64,000 nucleotides of DNA from Antarctobacter aquimaris (GTDB taxonomy: Bacteria; Pseudomonadota; Alphaproteobacteria; Rhodobacterales; Rhodobacteraceae), in assembly GCF_900184945.1 (NCBI RefSeq), contig NZ_FXYF01000004.1:372001-436000 (forward strand), given 5' to 3'. Below the pieces are notes generated by a model. It was given only the letters and a program-made list of their open reading frames with translations, searched no databases and was not told the DNA's origin. This document shows, in pieces, positions 10,214 through 19,093 of the stretch; positions within the stretch are counted from its first letter, which is position 1, and each line of letters begins with the position of its first letter. The translations under genes were made by a program, and so were the position numbers.

Positions 10214-11467
10214 ATGCCCGCCCTCTGCCGCGATTGCCTGACCCGGTTCGACGCTGGCGCGCGCTGCCCAAGGTGCGGGCGGCCGCGGGTGATCGCGCAT
10301 GACGAACTCTGGGACCTCTCCATTGCCCATATGGACTGCGACGCCTTTTACGCAAGCGTCGAAAAGCGCGACAACCCCGAACTGGCCGACAAGCCGGTGA
10401 TCATCGGCGGCGGACGGCGCGGCGTGGTGTCGACCGCCTGTTATGTCGCCCGCATCCGCGGCGTGCGCTCGGCCATGCCGATGTTCAAGGCGCTGGAACT
10501 GTGCCCCGACGCGGTTGTGTTGAAGCCGCGCATGTCCGTCTATGCCGAGGTGTCGCGCCAGATCCGGACGCTGATGGAGGAACTGACGCCCGCGATCGAG
10601 CCGCTGTCGCTGGACGAGGCCTTTCTGGACCTGTCGGGCACCCAGCGGCTGCACGGCGCGCCGCCTGCCGTCATGCTGGCGCGGCTCGTGCAGCGCATGA
10701 AGGCCGAACTGGGTGTGACCGGCTCCATCGGCCTGTCGCACAACAAGTTCCTGGCCAAGATCGCATCAGACCTGGACAAGCCGCGCGGGTTTGCCGTGAT
10801 CGGCAAGGCCGAGACGCAGGCCTTTCTGAAACCGCGCCCGATCCGGCTGATCTGGGGCGTGGGCCTGGCCAGCGCCGAGACGCTGGAACGCGCCGGCATC
10901 CGCACCTTCGAGGACCTGCTGCGCTGGGACAAGACGGACCTGATCGCACGCTTCGGCAGCATGGGGGACCGGCTGTGGCACCTCGCGCGCGGCGAGGACA
11001 GGCGGCGTGTGACCCGCAATGCGGCCGTCAAGTCGATCTCGAACGAGACCACGTTCAACGAGGACACCGCCGATCCGGACATCCTGGACGGGCACCTCTG
11101 GCGGATGGCCGAAAAGGTCGCCGACCGGGCCAAGGCCAAGGGCATCGCCGGGCGCACCGTGACGCTGAAGCTGCGGCGGTCGGACTACCGCATCGTGACG
11201 CGGCGGACCAGCCTGCCGGACGCCACCCAGATCGCCGACCGCATCTACCGCGTCGCCCGTGCGCTGTTCGACCAGGTGCCCGGGGGAGAGTCCTACCGGC
11301 TGATCGGCGCGGGCATCTCGGACCTGGTGCCCGAGGCGCAGGCCGACCTGGAGGGCGACCTGCTGGACCCGCAGGCCAGCGCGCGGGCCAAGGCGGAACG
11401 CGCCACCGATGCGATACGCGCGAAATTCGGCGAAAACGCCATCCTCAAGGGTCGCGCGTTGCGCTGA
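10214..11467 (+). CDS. dinB: DNA polymerase IV (Y family)
   Basis: Translesion polymerase of 417 residues. An N-terminal CxxC...CxxC ribbon (CRDC, CPRC, residues 5-24) common in alphaproteobacterial relatives precedes the polymerase: metal site HMDCDAFYASVE, YVARIRGVRSAMP, the catalytic SLDEAFLDLSG, helix-hairpin-helix region WGVGLASAETLERAGI and a little-finger domain. The ATG at 10214 keeps the zinc ribbon. No beta-clamp QL[SD]LF-like motif is obvious at the C-terminus. No LexA box is seen upstream. Confidence 0.95.
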   Translation: MPALCRDCLTRFDAGARCPRCGRPRVIAHDELWDLSIAHMDCDAFYASVEKRDNPELADKPVIIGGGRRGVVSTACYVARIRGVRSAMPMFKALELCPDAVVLKPRMSVYAEVSRQIRTLMEELTPAIEPLSLDEAFLDLSGTQRLHGAPPAVMLARLVQRMKAELGVTGSIGLSHNKFLAKIASDLDKPRGFAVIGKAETQAFLKPRPIRLIWGVGLASAETLERAGIRTFEDLLRWDKTDLIARFGSMGDRLWHLARGEDRRRVTRNAAVKSISNETTFNEDTADPDILDGHLWRMAEKVADRAKAKGIAGRTVTLKLRRSDYRIVTRRTSLPDATQIADRIYRVARALFDQVPGGESYRLIGAGISDLVPEAQADLEGDLLDPQASARAKAERATDAIRAKFGENAILKGRALR

Positions 11468-11485
11468 TGCGCCCGGCGGCGAGCA

Positions 11486-11506
11486 GTCCCGGATCAGGTC
11501 CGGGAC
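11486..11506. repeat. Intergenic hairpin GTCCCGG-N7-CCGGGAC
   Basis: An 8-bp stem (11486-11493 with 11499-11506) between the convergent dinB and DUF3775 genes. There is no T run, so it is a weak terminator at best. A second hairpin of the same form lies at 55238-55258. Confidence 0.6.
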
Positions 11507-11519
11507 GGGTGTCGCCCTG

Positions 11520-11849
11520 TCACGCCCCGCGGCGCATCAGGTCGTCCTCTTCGCCGGTTGCGTCAAAGCCGTAGGCCTCGAGCCCCGCTTCCAGGTGATC
11601 CGCCAGGTGCGGCGTGCCGATCAGGTAATCCGCCGTCGGCGTCGTCGCCTCGGCCATGGCGGTCTGGTACGCCTCGTCCCAGTCCTCGGGCTCGAACGCA
11701 CCGCGACCGACCCACATCACGGCGACCAGCGCGGCCTGTTCCTCTTCGTCCATCCGGTCGATCAGGCCGCGCAATTCACCCTCGGCGCGGCCCAGTTCCC
11801 GCGCCATGAGGATCACGGCGGCCACCTTGTTCGGGCTGATATTTTCCAT
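11520..11849 (-). CDS. DUF3775 family protein
   Basis: A 109-residue acidic protein. The segments KVAAVILMARELGRAEGELRG, MDEEEQAALVAVMWVGRG and EDWDEAYQTAMAE resemble the DUF3775 family of alphaproteobacteria, which has no known function. The ATG at 11849 has GGAG eight bases upstream; an in-frame earlier Met adds ten residues without a better site. It faces dinB tail to tail. Confidence 0.75.
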   Translation of the reverse strand: MENISPNKVAAVILMARELGRAEGELRGLIDRMDEEEQAALVAVMWVGRGAFEPEDWDEAYQTAMAEATTPTADYLIGTPHLADHLEAGLEAYGFDATGEEDDLMRRGA

Positions 11850-11909
11850 CTCGCGTCTCCTGTCCTTGGCTGACACAGCCTAGCCGATAGCAGACACCAA
11901 TCCTTGATC

Positions 11910-12641
11910 CTACGCAAACAGGCGATAATACAGCCAGTCGGGCAACAGCTGGCTGCCCCGGAAGATCAACGAGAAGGCGCGTGGAAAGGCGCGCTGGAAC
12001 CGCCGCCCCGACATATGCGTGAAACAGATCTCGGCCGCCGCTTCGGGCGACATGATGAAAGGCATGGAAAAATCGTTCTTTTCCGTCAACCGCGTGCGGA
12101 TGTAGCCGGGAATCAGAAGCTGCACGTCAACATCGGTGCGGTGCAGGTCGGCATAGAGCGACTCGGCCAGCGCCATGACCCCCGCCTTGGAGGACACGTA
12201 GGCCGCCGCCCCTGGCAGGCCGCGATAACCGGACAACGACCCGGTCAGCACGAAATGGCCCCGGCCCCGGGCGACAAAGCGCGGGATCACCACGCCCGTC
12301 AGCCGCATCGCCCCGGTAAAGTTCACGTCGGCCATGGTGTTTGCCTGGGCCGCGTCCCAGTCCTGCGCCCCGAACGGCCAGTAGGCCGCCGCGATCTGGA
12401 TCACGCCGTCGATCTCGCCGAGGCGGCCAGCCACCGCCTCCAGCGCCTCGGCGTCGGTCACATCGACCGGTTCGACCACCGACGGTCCGGGCAGCGCAGC
12501 GGCCAGCGCCTCCAACTTGTCCGTCGACCGCGCGCTGAGAACCAGCTCGACCCCGGCCTTGCTCAGCCGATGCGCCAGCGCCTCGCCCAGCCCCTCGCTG
12601 GCGCCGACCAGCCAGTAGCGTTTGCCCTTCCAGTCCCTCAA
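11910..12641 (-). CDS. Short-chain dehydrogenase/reductase, last gene of the RpoE-linked operon
   Basis: A 243-residue classical SDR. It has a Rossmann start (YWLVGASEGLGEALA, a variant of TGxxxGIG), QIAAAYWPFG where others have NNAG, an FVLTGSLSGYRGLPGA catalytic Ser region and the YVSSK catalytic Tyr/Lys pair. The start overlaps the previous gene's stop by four bases, making it the fourth gene of a coupled chain opposite rpoE-chrR. A place in a stress operon with likely lipid functions suggests a lipid or aldehyde substrate; this is inference from context. Confidence 0.88.
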   Translation of the reverse strand: MRDWKGKRYWLVGASEGLGEALAHRLSKAGVELVLSARSTDKLEALAAALPGPSVVEPVDVTDAEALEAVAGRLGEIDGVIQIAAAYWPFGAQDWDAAQANTMADVNFTGAMRLTGVVIPRFVARGRGHFVLTGSLSGYRGLPGAAAYVSSKAGVMALAESLYADLHRTDVDVQLLIPGYIRTRLTEKNDFSMPFIMSPEAAAEICFTHMSGRRFQRAFPRAFSLIFRGSQLLPDWLYYRLFA

Positions 12642-13207
12642 GCGACCTCTTCCTTGCGCCGCATGGTGGCGACCAGCTCGGCCACCTTGATGCCGAACTT
12701 GCGGAACTGCGAGCGGTTCACGATGGTCCCGTTTGGCGCGAGGTACATCCAGTCGGTGGTGTCCAGCACGTGGCCGCCCGCGTCCTCGGGCAGGCGGATG
12801 CGATAGCGCAGCTGCACCGCCGCGCCGCTCTGCTGGCCTTCGCCCTCACCCACCACGTCGGGCGCAGTGGCGCGGATGCGGCCGTCGTTGCCCAGCGTCA
12901 GGTTCCATTCGCGGTGCTGTTCACTGCCCGACTCGTAGGTGAAATGCTCGTGCATCACACCCTGGTTGCCGTTCCAGGTCGCCTCGAACTCGCCGACAAA
13001 GCGCGATGTGACGCGGCCCGTGGGGCCGTAGATCACGCCTTCGCAGATCAGCGGCCCGTTGAGATGGGTGCGCAGGTCGAACACGGTCCCGGTGTCGGCG
13101 GCGTAATCTTCGGGCCGCTGCGCCATGAAGCCGAAGTAGCGCGATTTCAGGTAGCCCAGGATCAGCATCAGCGCCGAGCCGAGCGCCACGTAATAGAGAG
13201 CGTCCAT
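12638..13207 (-). CDS. DUF3833 family protein
   Basis: A 189-residue protein with one N-terminal membrane helix (MDALYYVALGSALMLILGYL) followed by a beta-rich, lipocalin-like domain: YGFMAQRPEDYAA-like linker, THLNGPLICEGVIYGPTGRV, a repeated strand pattern and TDWMYLAPNGTIVNRSQFRKFGIKVAEL. This matches DUF3833, whose members sit near RpoE/ChrR-controlled genes; function unknown. ATGA overlaps join it to the DUF1365 gene upstream and to the SDR downstream. Confidence 0.82.
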   Translation of the reverse strand: MDALYYVALGSALMLILGYLKSRYFGFMAQRPEDYAADTGTVFDLRTHLNGPLICEGVIYGPTGRVTSRFVGEFEATWNGNQGVMHEHFTYESGSEQHREWNLTLGNDGRIRATAPDVVGEGEGQQSGAAVQLRYRIRLPEDAGGHVLDTTDWMYLAPNGTIVNRSQFRKFGIKVAELVATMRRKEEVA

Positions 13208-14010
13208 CAGGTTGCCTCCTTGATGTGCCCACCCGGACCGGGCCGGGCGGTTTGCATGGGTGTCGTGCTGACCGCGTCGCGCGGCGGTTCGGGGCGCGTG
13301 CGATAGCTGGCCCCCTTCCACCACAGCTTGAGCGCCTGCCAGTGGATCAGCGCCAGTACCCGCCGCGCGCCAAACGGGCGCCGCAGGGCCGAACGCAGGA
13401 TATCCCTGCTGGTCAGCGGTGTGCGCGGGCCGACGAGCGTGGCGATCAGCCCGCCCTTGTCGTGCCCGAATTCGATCCAGACGCCGATCTTGTCGTCGCG
13501 GATGTCGAAGCGAAAGACATAGTCGCCCGCGACCGGCTGGAACGGCGAGACGTGAAAGATCTTCTGCGCGGTGATCCGGTCGGTCTGCGTGATCGGCCTG
13601 CCATCGGGACGCGTGCAGAGGTAGGAATGCCGGTCGCCAAAGGTGTTGCTGACCTCGGCGATCACTGCCTTGAGCGCGGCACCGTCATAGGCCAGCCAGA
13701 ACGACACCGGGTTGAACACATGGCCCAGCAGCCGCGGCTGCGCCAGCAGCATCAGAGGCCCGCGAAACGTCACGCCATGCTCCGCCAGCACCTCGCGCGC
13801 CCACACCGCGCCACGGCCCTGTTTCGGCGCGCCGCCGTGGTCACTGTCCTGCAACGAGGTCACGTTGGCGCGGTTGCGCGAGAACAGCCAGGGTCCGCGC
13901 ACCGGCGCCTCGGCGTCCAGCATCACGTAGTCCACCGAGTAGCGAAAGGCGTTCGCCACCTCGCCCTTGCGGCCGTGATAGGTGTGTCCTCGGATCAGGT
14001 CGACGGTCAT
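13207..14010 (-). CDS. DUF1365 domain protein
   Basis: A 267-residue DUF1365 protein. Diagnostic segments are HGRKGEVANAFRYSVDYVMLD near the start, RVFRHVFNPVSFW-like GHVFNPVSFWLAYD in the middle, EVSNTFGDRHSYL, and KIFHVSPFQPVAGDYVF. The family is regularly found beside FAD-dependent amine-oxidase-like proteins and cyclopropane-type methyltransferases and has been tied to lipid modification, but no activity is established that I can cite. Start and stop overlap the neighbours by four bases each. Confidence 0.88.
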   Translation of the reverse strand: MTVDLIRGHTYHGRKGEVANAFRYSVDYVMLDAEAPVRGPWLFSRNRANVTSLQDSDHGGAPKQGRGAVWAREVLAEHGVTFRGPLMLLAQPRLLGHVFNPVSFWLAYDGAALKAVIAEVSNTFGDRHSYLCTRPDGRPITQTDRITAQKIFHVSPFQPVAGDYVFRFDIRDDKIGVWIEFGHDKGGLIATLVGPRTPLTSRDILRSALRRPFGARRVLALIHWQALKLWWKGASYRTRPEPPRDAVSTTPMQTARPGPGGHIKEAT

Positions 14011-15302
14011 GCCACCTCCGCCATTGCGCCGCGCGCCAGGATCGCCCCGGCCACCTCCGCGCCACTGGCCAGCCCGTCTTCGTGAAAGCCGTTCTTCATC
14101 CAGGCGCCGCAGAACCACGTCCGCGATGTGCCGTTCATCGCCGCGATCTCGCGCTGCGCCTCCAGCGCGCCCAGGTCGTAGACCGGGTGGCGCAGCGTCA
14201 CCTCGTCATGGATCAGCTCTTCGCGGATCGGGCGGGTGGTGTTGAGCGTCACGAACAGCGGGTCATTTTCCGGGATCGGTTGCAGGCAGTTCATCCAGTA
14301 GGTCAGGTCGATGCAGTTCATCTCCTTGCGCGCCGCCTCGGTGTAGTTCCACGCGGACCAGCAGGCCCGGCGTTTGGGCATCAGCGACGTGTCGGCGTGC
14401 AGCACCACGCGGTTCGGCTGGTAGGCGACCTTTCCCAGCGCCGAACGCTCGGCCGGTCGGGCATCGGACAGCAGGCGCAGGGTGTCGTCCGAATGGGTGG
14501 CAAAGACCACCTCGTCGAAACGTTCCCACGCGCCGCCCCGGGCGCGCACCTCGACCCCGTCGGGCAGGCGGCGGACGCCAGCGATGGGCGCCCCCAGCCG
14601 CAAAGCCACGTTCTGCGCCCGCATCGCTGCCTCCAGCCGCGACACGTATTCCTGCGCCCCCCCCCTGACCGTGTACCACTGGTGCTGGCCGGTATGGCTG
14701 AGCAGGGCGTGGTTCTCGAAAAAGCGGATCAGCGCGTAGGCCGGGAAATCCAGGATCTTTTCCGTCGGTGTGGACCAGATCGCCCCCGACAACGGCAACA
14801 GGTAGTAGTCGCGGAACCAGTCGCCGGTGCCCAATTTCGCCAGGAAATCACCCAGCGGCACGTTTGGATCGCGCGCCTCGTCCAGCGCGCGCGAGTTGAA
14901 CCTCATGATATCCCGGATCATCCGCAGGAAGCGCGGGTTCAGGGCATTGCGTTTCTGCGCAAAGACGGCGCGCAGGTCACGCAGGCCGTATTCCATTGCC
15001 CCGCCGCGCAGGCTGGCGGAAAAGCTCATGTCCGATTTCACCACCGGCACGTCCAGCTTGTCGAACAGCGCGGTCAACAGTGGGTAGTTGGCATAGTTGA
15101 ACACGATGAACCCGGTGTCGACCGGCTGCGTCCCGCTCTTGCCCGCCAGACGCGTGCGGGCGTGCCCGCCCAGCCGCGGCTCGGACTCGAACAGGGTGAT
15201 CCGATGCTGGTCGGCCAGCATGTGGGCTGCGCCCATGCCGGAAATGCCCCCGCCGATCACGGCAATCTTGCGTCGGGCGGCCGGGGTGGCTTCGAATGGC
15301 AT
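14007..15302 (-). CDS. FAD/NAD(P)-binding amine-oxidase-like protein of the RpoE/ChrR locus
   Basis: A 431-residue flavoprotein with a dinucleotide-binding start (IAVIGGGISGMGAAHML) and the second FAD motif ESEPRLGGHART. Further landmarks are DTGFIVFNYANYP, LPLSGAIWSTP and the C-terminal FAD site TWFCGAWMKNGFHEDGLASG. It resembles the desaturase-like protein (UfaD type) that I recall from the Rhodobacter RpoE regulon and furan fatty acid synthesis. That assignment is inferred, so no symbol is given. It is the first gene of the minus-strand chain and lies behind a likely RpoE promoter. Confidence 0.85.
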   Translation of the reverse strand: MPFEATPAARRKIAVIGGGISGMGAAHMLADQHRITLFESEPRLGGHARTRLAGKSGTQPVDTGFIVFNYANYPLLTALFDKLDVPVVKSDMSFSASLRGGAMEYGLRDLRAVFAQKRNALNPRFLRMIRDIMRFNSRALDEARDPNVPLGDFLAKLGTGDWFRDYYLLPLSGAIWSTPTEKILDFPAYALIRFFENHALLSHTGQHQWYTVRGGAQEYVSRLEAAMRAQNVALRLGAPIAGVRRLPDGVEVRARGGAWERFDEVVFATHSDDTLRLLSDARPAERSALGKVAYQPNRVVLHADTSLMPKRRACWSAWNYTEAARKEMNCIDLTYWMNCLQPIPENDPLFVTLNTTRPIREELIHDEVTLRHPVYDLGALEAQREIAAMNGTSRTWFCGAWMKNGFHEDGLASGAEVAGAILARGAMAEVA

Positions 15303-15340
15303 GTGCTGTCACGTCCCTTTGAGAAAGCTTTGTCATGTAC

Positions 15341-15370
15341 CGTTTACGCCGCAGCTTTCACAACGGATGA
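15341..15370 (-). promoter_or_regulatory. Candidate RpoE (ECF) promoter for the FAD-DUF1365-DUF3833-SDR operon
   Basis: On the minus strand TCATCC (15365-15370), an 18-base gap and TAAACG (15341-15346). This is one base off the -35 TGATCC that I know for Rhodobacter RpoE. It lies 39 bases upstream of the FAD gene start. Confidence 0.45.
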
Positions 15371-15401
15371 AAAAAGAACCGAAAAGTTCCGCCCCCGGGT
15401 G

Positions 15402-15431
15402 TGATCCAAACCGCCACGCGCGGCGTATCCT
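15402..15431 (+). promoter_or_regulatory. Candidate RpoE autoregulatory promoter for rpoE-chrR
   Basis: TGATCC at 15402-15407, an exact RpoE -35, then 18 bases and TATCCT at 15426-15431. Transcription from here would start near 15438, which excludes the ATG at 15436 and supports the GTG at 15541. Confidence 0.5.
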
Positions 15432-15540
15432 TCACATGTTAGGCGCACTGCACCCTCACGACCCCCGCGACGCTACGACTATTGCCGCCGCGTCGATCGC
15501 AAGGCATGTCAAGGCGAGGAACTTTGACAAGGGTAAGCCC

Positions 15541-16101
15541 GTGGGAGCGCAGAAAGCAGAGGGCGACACAAAGGATTGGGTCGCGGTCCTGGTCCGCATT
15601 CGCGATGACCGGGACGAACGGGCCTTCGTCGAGGTGTTTCGGCACTTCGCGCCGAGGATCAAGGCGTTTCTCATGCGGTCCGGCGCCGATGCCGCGCTGG
15701 CAGAGGAATGCGCGCAGGAGGTGATGGCCACCGTCTGGCAGAAGGCGGCGCAGTTCGATCCCTGCCGCGCCTCGGTGGCGACGTGGATCTTCACGATCGC
15801 CCGCAACCGCAGGATCGACGTCCTGCGCCGACACAAACGACCGGAGCCCGAGGATCTTCCCTGGGGCCCGGAGGCCGAGCCGGACCAGGAGGACTGGCTC
15901 AGCCTGCAACAAGAGAGTGAACAACTGGGAGAGGCGATTGCCTCTCTCCCCGACAAGCAACGGGACCTGATCGAAAAGGCCTATTTCGGCGATCTGTCGC
16001 ACAGCGAGATCGCCGAGGCGACCGGCCTGCCCCTGGGCACGATCAAGTCCCGCATACGATTGGCGCTGGACCGCCTCAGACACGCTATGGACAGGAAGTG
16101 A
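15541..16101 (+). CDS. rpoE: RNA polymerase ECF sigma factor RpoE (ECF11 type)
   Basis: A 186-residue ECF sigma factor. Region 2 spans RAFVEVFRHFAPRIKAFLMRSG to VATWIFTIARNRRIDVLRR; region 4 holds ASLPDKQRDLIEKAYFGDLSHSEIAEATGLP (here in two parts) and GTIKSRIRLALDRLR. With chrR eight bases downstream it matches the singlet-oxygen RpoE-ChrR pair of Rhodobacter. The GTG at 15541 is chosen for its agreement with known RpoE length (DWVAVLVRIRDDRDERAF close to the N-terminus), a nearby AAGGG, and the promoter position. Confidence 0.93.
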   Translation: MGAQKAEGDTKDWVAVLVRIRDDRDERAFVEVFRHFAPRIKAFLMRSGADAALAEECAQEVMATVWQKAAQFDPCRASVATWIFTIARNRRIDVLRRHKRPEPEDLPWGPEAEPDQEDWLSLQQESEQLGEAIASLPDKQRDLIEKAYFGDLSHSEIAEATGLPLGTIKSRIRLALDRLRHAMDRK

Positions 16102-16108
16102 TCACGCG

Positions 16109-16759
16109 ATGAGCAAGATAACGCATCACCTGACCGATGACCTCATCATGGGATATTCCGCCGGGCTGCTGCCCGAGGCGGTCAACCTTGTCATCGCAAC
16201 CCATGTGTCGCTTTGCGACGAATGCCGCGCGGCGGTGGAGGCGCATGACGCCGTGGGGGGCGCCGTGCTGGACACGGCCGAAGGCGTCGCCGTGTCGGAG
16301 GACTGCCTGCAAGGCGCGCTGGTGCTGATCCGCGGCATGGAGCCGGAACCCGCGCGTCGAGAGATCCGCGTCGCGTCCGACCCGGTGCTGCCGGCCCCGC
16401 TGCTGGACTACATCGGCGGATCGCTGGACGCGGTGAAGTGGCGGCCCATCGGCATGGGGGTCAAGCAGGCCATCCTCAAGACCTCGCCCGATGCGACGGC
16501 GCGCATGCTGTACATCCCCGCCGGAACCGCGATGCCGGATCACGGCCACCGCGGGCTGGAACTGACGCTGGTCCTCAAGGGCGCCTTTCACGACGACGAA
16601 GGCTATTTCGCGCGCGGCGATATCGAGATCGCGGACGCCTCGCTGAACCACACGCCGGTGGCCGACATCGCCGAGGACTGCATCTGCCTCGCGGTGACCG
16701 ATGCGCCGCTGCGGCTCAAGGGGCTGGCGCGGCTGGCACAGCCTTTCCTCAAGATCTGA
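16109..16759 (+). CDS. chrR: Zinc anti-sigma factor ChrR
   Basis: A 216-residue, two-domain anti-sigma factor. The N-terminal domain has the zinc ligands His6 or His7, His32, Cys36 and Cys39 (HVSLCDEC), which hold RpoE inactive. The C-terminal cupin domain has PAGTAMPDHGHRGLELTLVLKG and LNHTPVADIAEDC, with the His/Glu residues that bind a second metal and are needed for the singlet-oxygen response in the known system. It is translated from GGAAG just after rpoE, so the pair is made in balance. Confidence 0.95.
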   Translation: MSKITHHLTDDLIMGYSAGLLPEAVNLVIATHVSLCDECRAAVEAHDAVGGAVLDTAEGVAVSEDCLQGALVLIRGMEPEPARREIRVASDPVLPAPLLDYIGGSLDAVKWRPIGMGVKQAILKTSPDATARMLYIPAGTAMPDHGHRGLELTLVLKGAFHDDEGYFARGDIEIADASLNHTPVADIAEDCICLAVTDAPLRLKGLARLAQPFLKI

Positions 16760-16785
16760 CCCTCCTCCCGTCAGATCGCGAAGCG

Positions 16786-16820
16786 GGCCTGCGACCACCC
16801 CGGTCGCAGGCCTGTTTCTT
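16786..16820 (+). terminator. Terminator after rpoE-chrR
   Basis: An 11-bp stem, GGCCTGCGACC (16786-16796) with GGTCGCAGGCC (16802-16812), followed by TGTTTCTT. It lies between convergent chrR and the dehydrogenase gene. Confidence 0.75.
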
Positions 16821-16839
16821 GTCTGGCACCCGGCGAAAC

Positions 16840-18264
16840 CTAGTGCTTGATCATCACGTGCCGCGCGACGGTGTAGTCCTCAAGCGCGTACATCGACATG
16901 TCCTTGCCATAGCCCGAGGCCTTGAGCCCGCCGTGCGGCATCTCGTTGGTCAGCATGAAATGCGTGTTGATCCAGGTGCAGCCATAGCGCAACCGCGCCG
17001 CCGTCGACATGGCGCGGCCGATGTCCCTGGTCCAGACCGACGACGCCAGGCCATAGTCGCTGTCGTTGGCCCAGTTCACCGCCTCGTCGACGTCACTGAA
17101 CGGCGTGACTGACACCACGGGGCCAAAGACCTCGCGCTGCACGATCTCGTCGTGCTGCTGCGCACCCGCGATGACGGTGGGCGTATAGTAGTAGCCGCGT
17201 TGGCCATGCACCGCGCCGCCGGTTGTGATCTCGATGTGGTTCACGTCGCGGGCGCGTTCGACAAAGCTGGCCACGCGGTCGCGCTGGCGGGCCGAGATCA
17301 GCGGCCCGATCTCGTTCTGCGTGTCGTCGGCGTTGTCATAGACGATCGACGACACCGCCGAGGTCAGGTCGGCGACAAGGTTTTCGTAGACCTTTTTCGA
17401 GGCGTAGATCCGGCAGGCGGCGGTGCAGTCCTGCCCGGCGTTGTAATAACCAAAGGCGCGCAGCCCCTCGACCACCTCCGAGATATCGGCATCGTCGAAC
17501 ACGATGACCGGCGCCTTGCCGCCCAGTTCCAGGTGCGTACGCTTGACCGTCTTCGAGGCCGCTTGCAGCATCTTCTTGCCCGTCGCCACGTCCCCGGTGA
17601 GGCTGATCATGTCCACGCCCTTGTGCGTGACCAGCGCGTTGCCCACCGTTTCGCCGCGCCCGGTGATGACGTTGACCACGCCCTTGGGCAGTTCCTCGGC
17701 CAGGATTTTCGCGAATTTCAGCGCCGTCAGCGGGGTCTGCTCGGACGGCTTGAACACCACGGTGTTGCCGCCCGCGATGGCCGGGGCCAGTTTCCACGCC
17801 ATCATCATCATCGGGTAGTTCCACGGCGCGACAGAGGCGACCACGCCCACCGGGTCACGCCGGATCATCGAGGTATGGCCGGGCAGGTATTCACCCGCGA
17901 CCGGCCCGTGCATATTGCGCGCGGCCCCGGCGAAATAGCGGTAGGTGTCGACGATGGCCGGGACCTCGTCGCCGATGGCGGCGTTGATCGGCTTGCCGCA
18001 GTTCAGCGCCTCGAGCGCGCCGAAGGCCTCGCCCTCGGCCTCGATCCTGTCGGCGATGCGCAAGAGCGCGGCCGAGCGTTCCGCGGGCGAGGTGCGCGAC
18101 CAGCCATCAAAGGCCTCGTTCGCGGCGGCGACGGCGGCGTCTACCTGCTCGGGCGAAGCTTCGGGCAGGTCGAGGATGGTCTCGCCGGTGCGCGGGTTCA
18201 GGATCGCCTCGGCCGTCTCGGTGCCTGCGGTGAAGGCGCCGTTGATCAGAAATTGGGTGTCCAT
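16840..18264 (-). CDS. Aldehyde dehydrogenase, gamma-aminobutyraldehyde type
   Basis: A 474-residue NAD-dependent aldehyde dehydrogenase. Landmarks are the cofactor motif [33 protein letters not shown], the general base in [16 protein letters not shown], catalytic Cys280 in GQDCTAACR and [12 protein letters not shown]. Sequence flavour and its place directly after a polyamine ABC transporter suggest oxidation of 4-aminobutanal to GABA, as for E. coli PatD. Betaine aldehyde or another amino-aldehyde is possible. It is the last gene of the minus-strand unit starting at the binding protein gene. Confidence 0.88.
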   Translation of the reverse strand: MDTQFLINGAFTAGTETAEAILNPRTGETILDLPEASPEQVDAAVAAANEAFDGWSRTSPAERSAALLRIADRIEAEGEAFGALEALNCGKPINAAIGDEVPAIVDTYRYFAGAARNMHGPVAGEYLPGHTSMIRRDPVGVVASVAPWNYPMMMMAWKLAPAIAGGNTVVFKPSEQTPLTALKFAKILAEELPKGVVNVITGRGETVGNALVTHKGVDMISLTGDVATGKKMLQAASKTVKRTHLELGGKAPVIVFDDADISEVVEGLRAFGYYNAGQDCTAACRIYASKKVYENLVADLTSAVSSIVYDNADDTQNEIGPLISARQRDRVASFVERARDVNHIEITTGGAVHGQRGYYYTPTVIAGAQQHDEIVQREVFGPVVSVTPFSDVDEAVNWANDSDYGLASSVWTRDIGRAMSTAARLRYGCTWINTHFMLTNEMPHGGLKASGYGKDMSMYALEDYTVARHVMIKH

Positions 18265-18286
18265 GTCAGGTCTCCACGTCTTTGTG

Positions 18287-19093
18287 TCACTTGCCGCCCC
18301 CGGCGGTCTCAGCGCCGCCGCGGGTCAGGTAATAGGCGCCGAGGATCGGCAGGAAGGTCACCAGCACCACCATCATGGCGACGACGTTGGTCACCGGGCG
18401 CTGGCGCGGGCGCACCAGTTCCTCCAACATCCAGATCGGCAGCGTCTGCTGCTGGCCGGCGGTAAAGGTGGTCACGATCACCTCGTCGAAGGACAGCGCA
18501 AAGGCCAGCATCCCGCCCGCCAGAAGCGCGGTGCCGATGTTGGGCAGCACGATGTAGCGGAAGGTCTGGAACCCGTTGGCCCCGAGATCGGCGGAGGCCT
18601 CCAGCATCGGGCCGGAAATGCGCCGGAACCGCGCCACCGCGTTGTTGTAGACGACGACGATGCAAAAGGTCGCGTGGCCCAGGATGATGGTCAGGGTCGA
18701 AAACGGGATGCCGCCCAGGTTGAAGGCCGACCGCAGCGCGATGCCGGTGACGATGCCGGGCAGCGCGATGGGCAGGATCACCAGCAGCGACACGGTTTCC
18801 CGGCCAAAGAACCGCGCGCGGCTGACGGCGGCGGCGCAGAGCGTGCCCAGTACCAGCGCCAGCACGGTCGAGACCGTGGCGACCTTCAGCGAGAGCGTCA
18901 GCGCCTCCCACACGTCGGGGCGGTTCCAGGTCACGCCAAACCACTTCAGCGTCAGCCCTGGCGGCGGCCACTGGTAGGTGCGGTCCTCGGTGGTGAAGGC
19001 GTAGACAAAGATCAGCAGGATCGGCAGGTGCAGGAACAGCAGCCCGGCAAAGGCCGCGATCTTCAACCCCAGGGAGGCGCGGTCAGAGGGCAT
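18287..19093 (-). CDS. Polyamine-type ABC transporter permease (PotC/YdcV-like)
   Basis: A 268-residue inner-membrane permease with about six helices and the EAA loop [23 protein letters not shown]. The start [17 protein letters not shown] overlaps the upstream permease gene by 11 bases. It would form the channel with the PotB-like partner. In this family such pairs import spermidine, putrescine or similar compounds; the adjacent amino-aldehyde dehydrogenase supports that. Confidence 0.9.
   Translation of the reverse strand: MPSDRASLGLKIAAFAGLLFLHLPILLIFVYAFTTEDRTYQWPPPGLTLKWFGVTWNRPDVWEALTLSLKVATVSTVLALVLGTLCAAAVSRARFFGRETVSLLVILPIALPGIVTGIALRSAFNLGGIPFSTLTIILGHATFCIVVVYNNAVARFRRISGPMLEASADLGANGFQTFRYIVLPNIGTALLAGGMLAFALSFDEVIVTTFTAGQQQTLPIWMLEELVRPRQRPVTNVVAMMVVLVTFLPILGAYYLTRGGAETAGGGK

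Noticed and set aside
15436-15540. Earlier ATG start for rpoE at 15436
   Set aside because: It would add 35 residues not seen in RpoE relatives and lies at or before the predicted transcription start.
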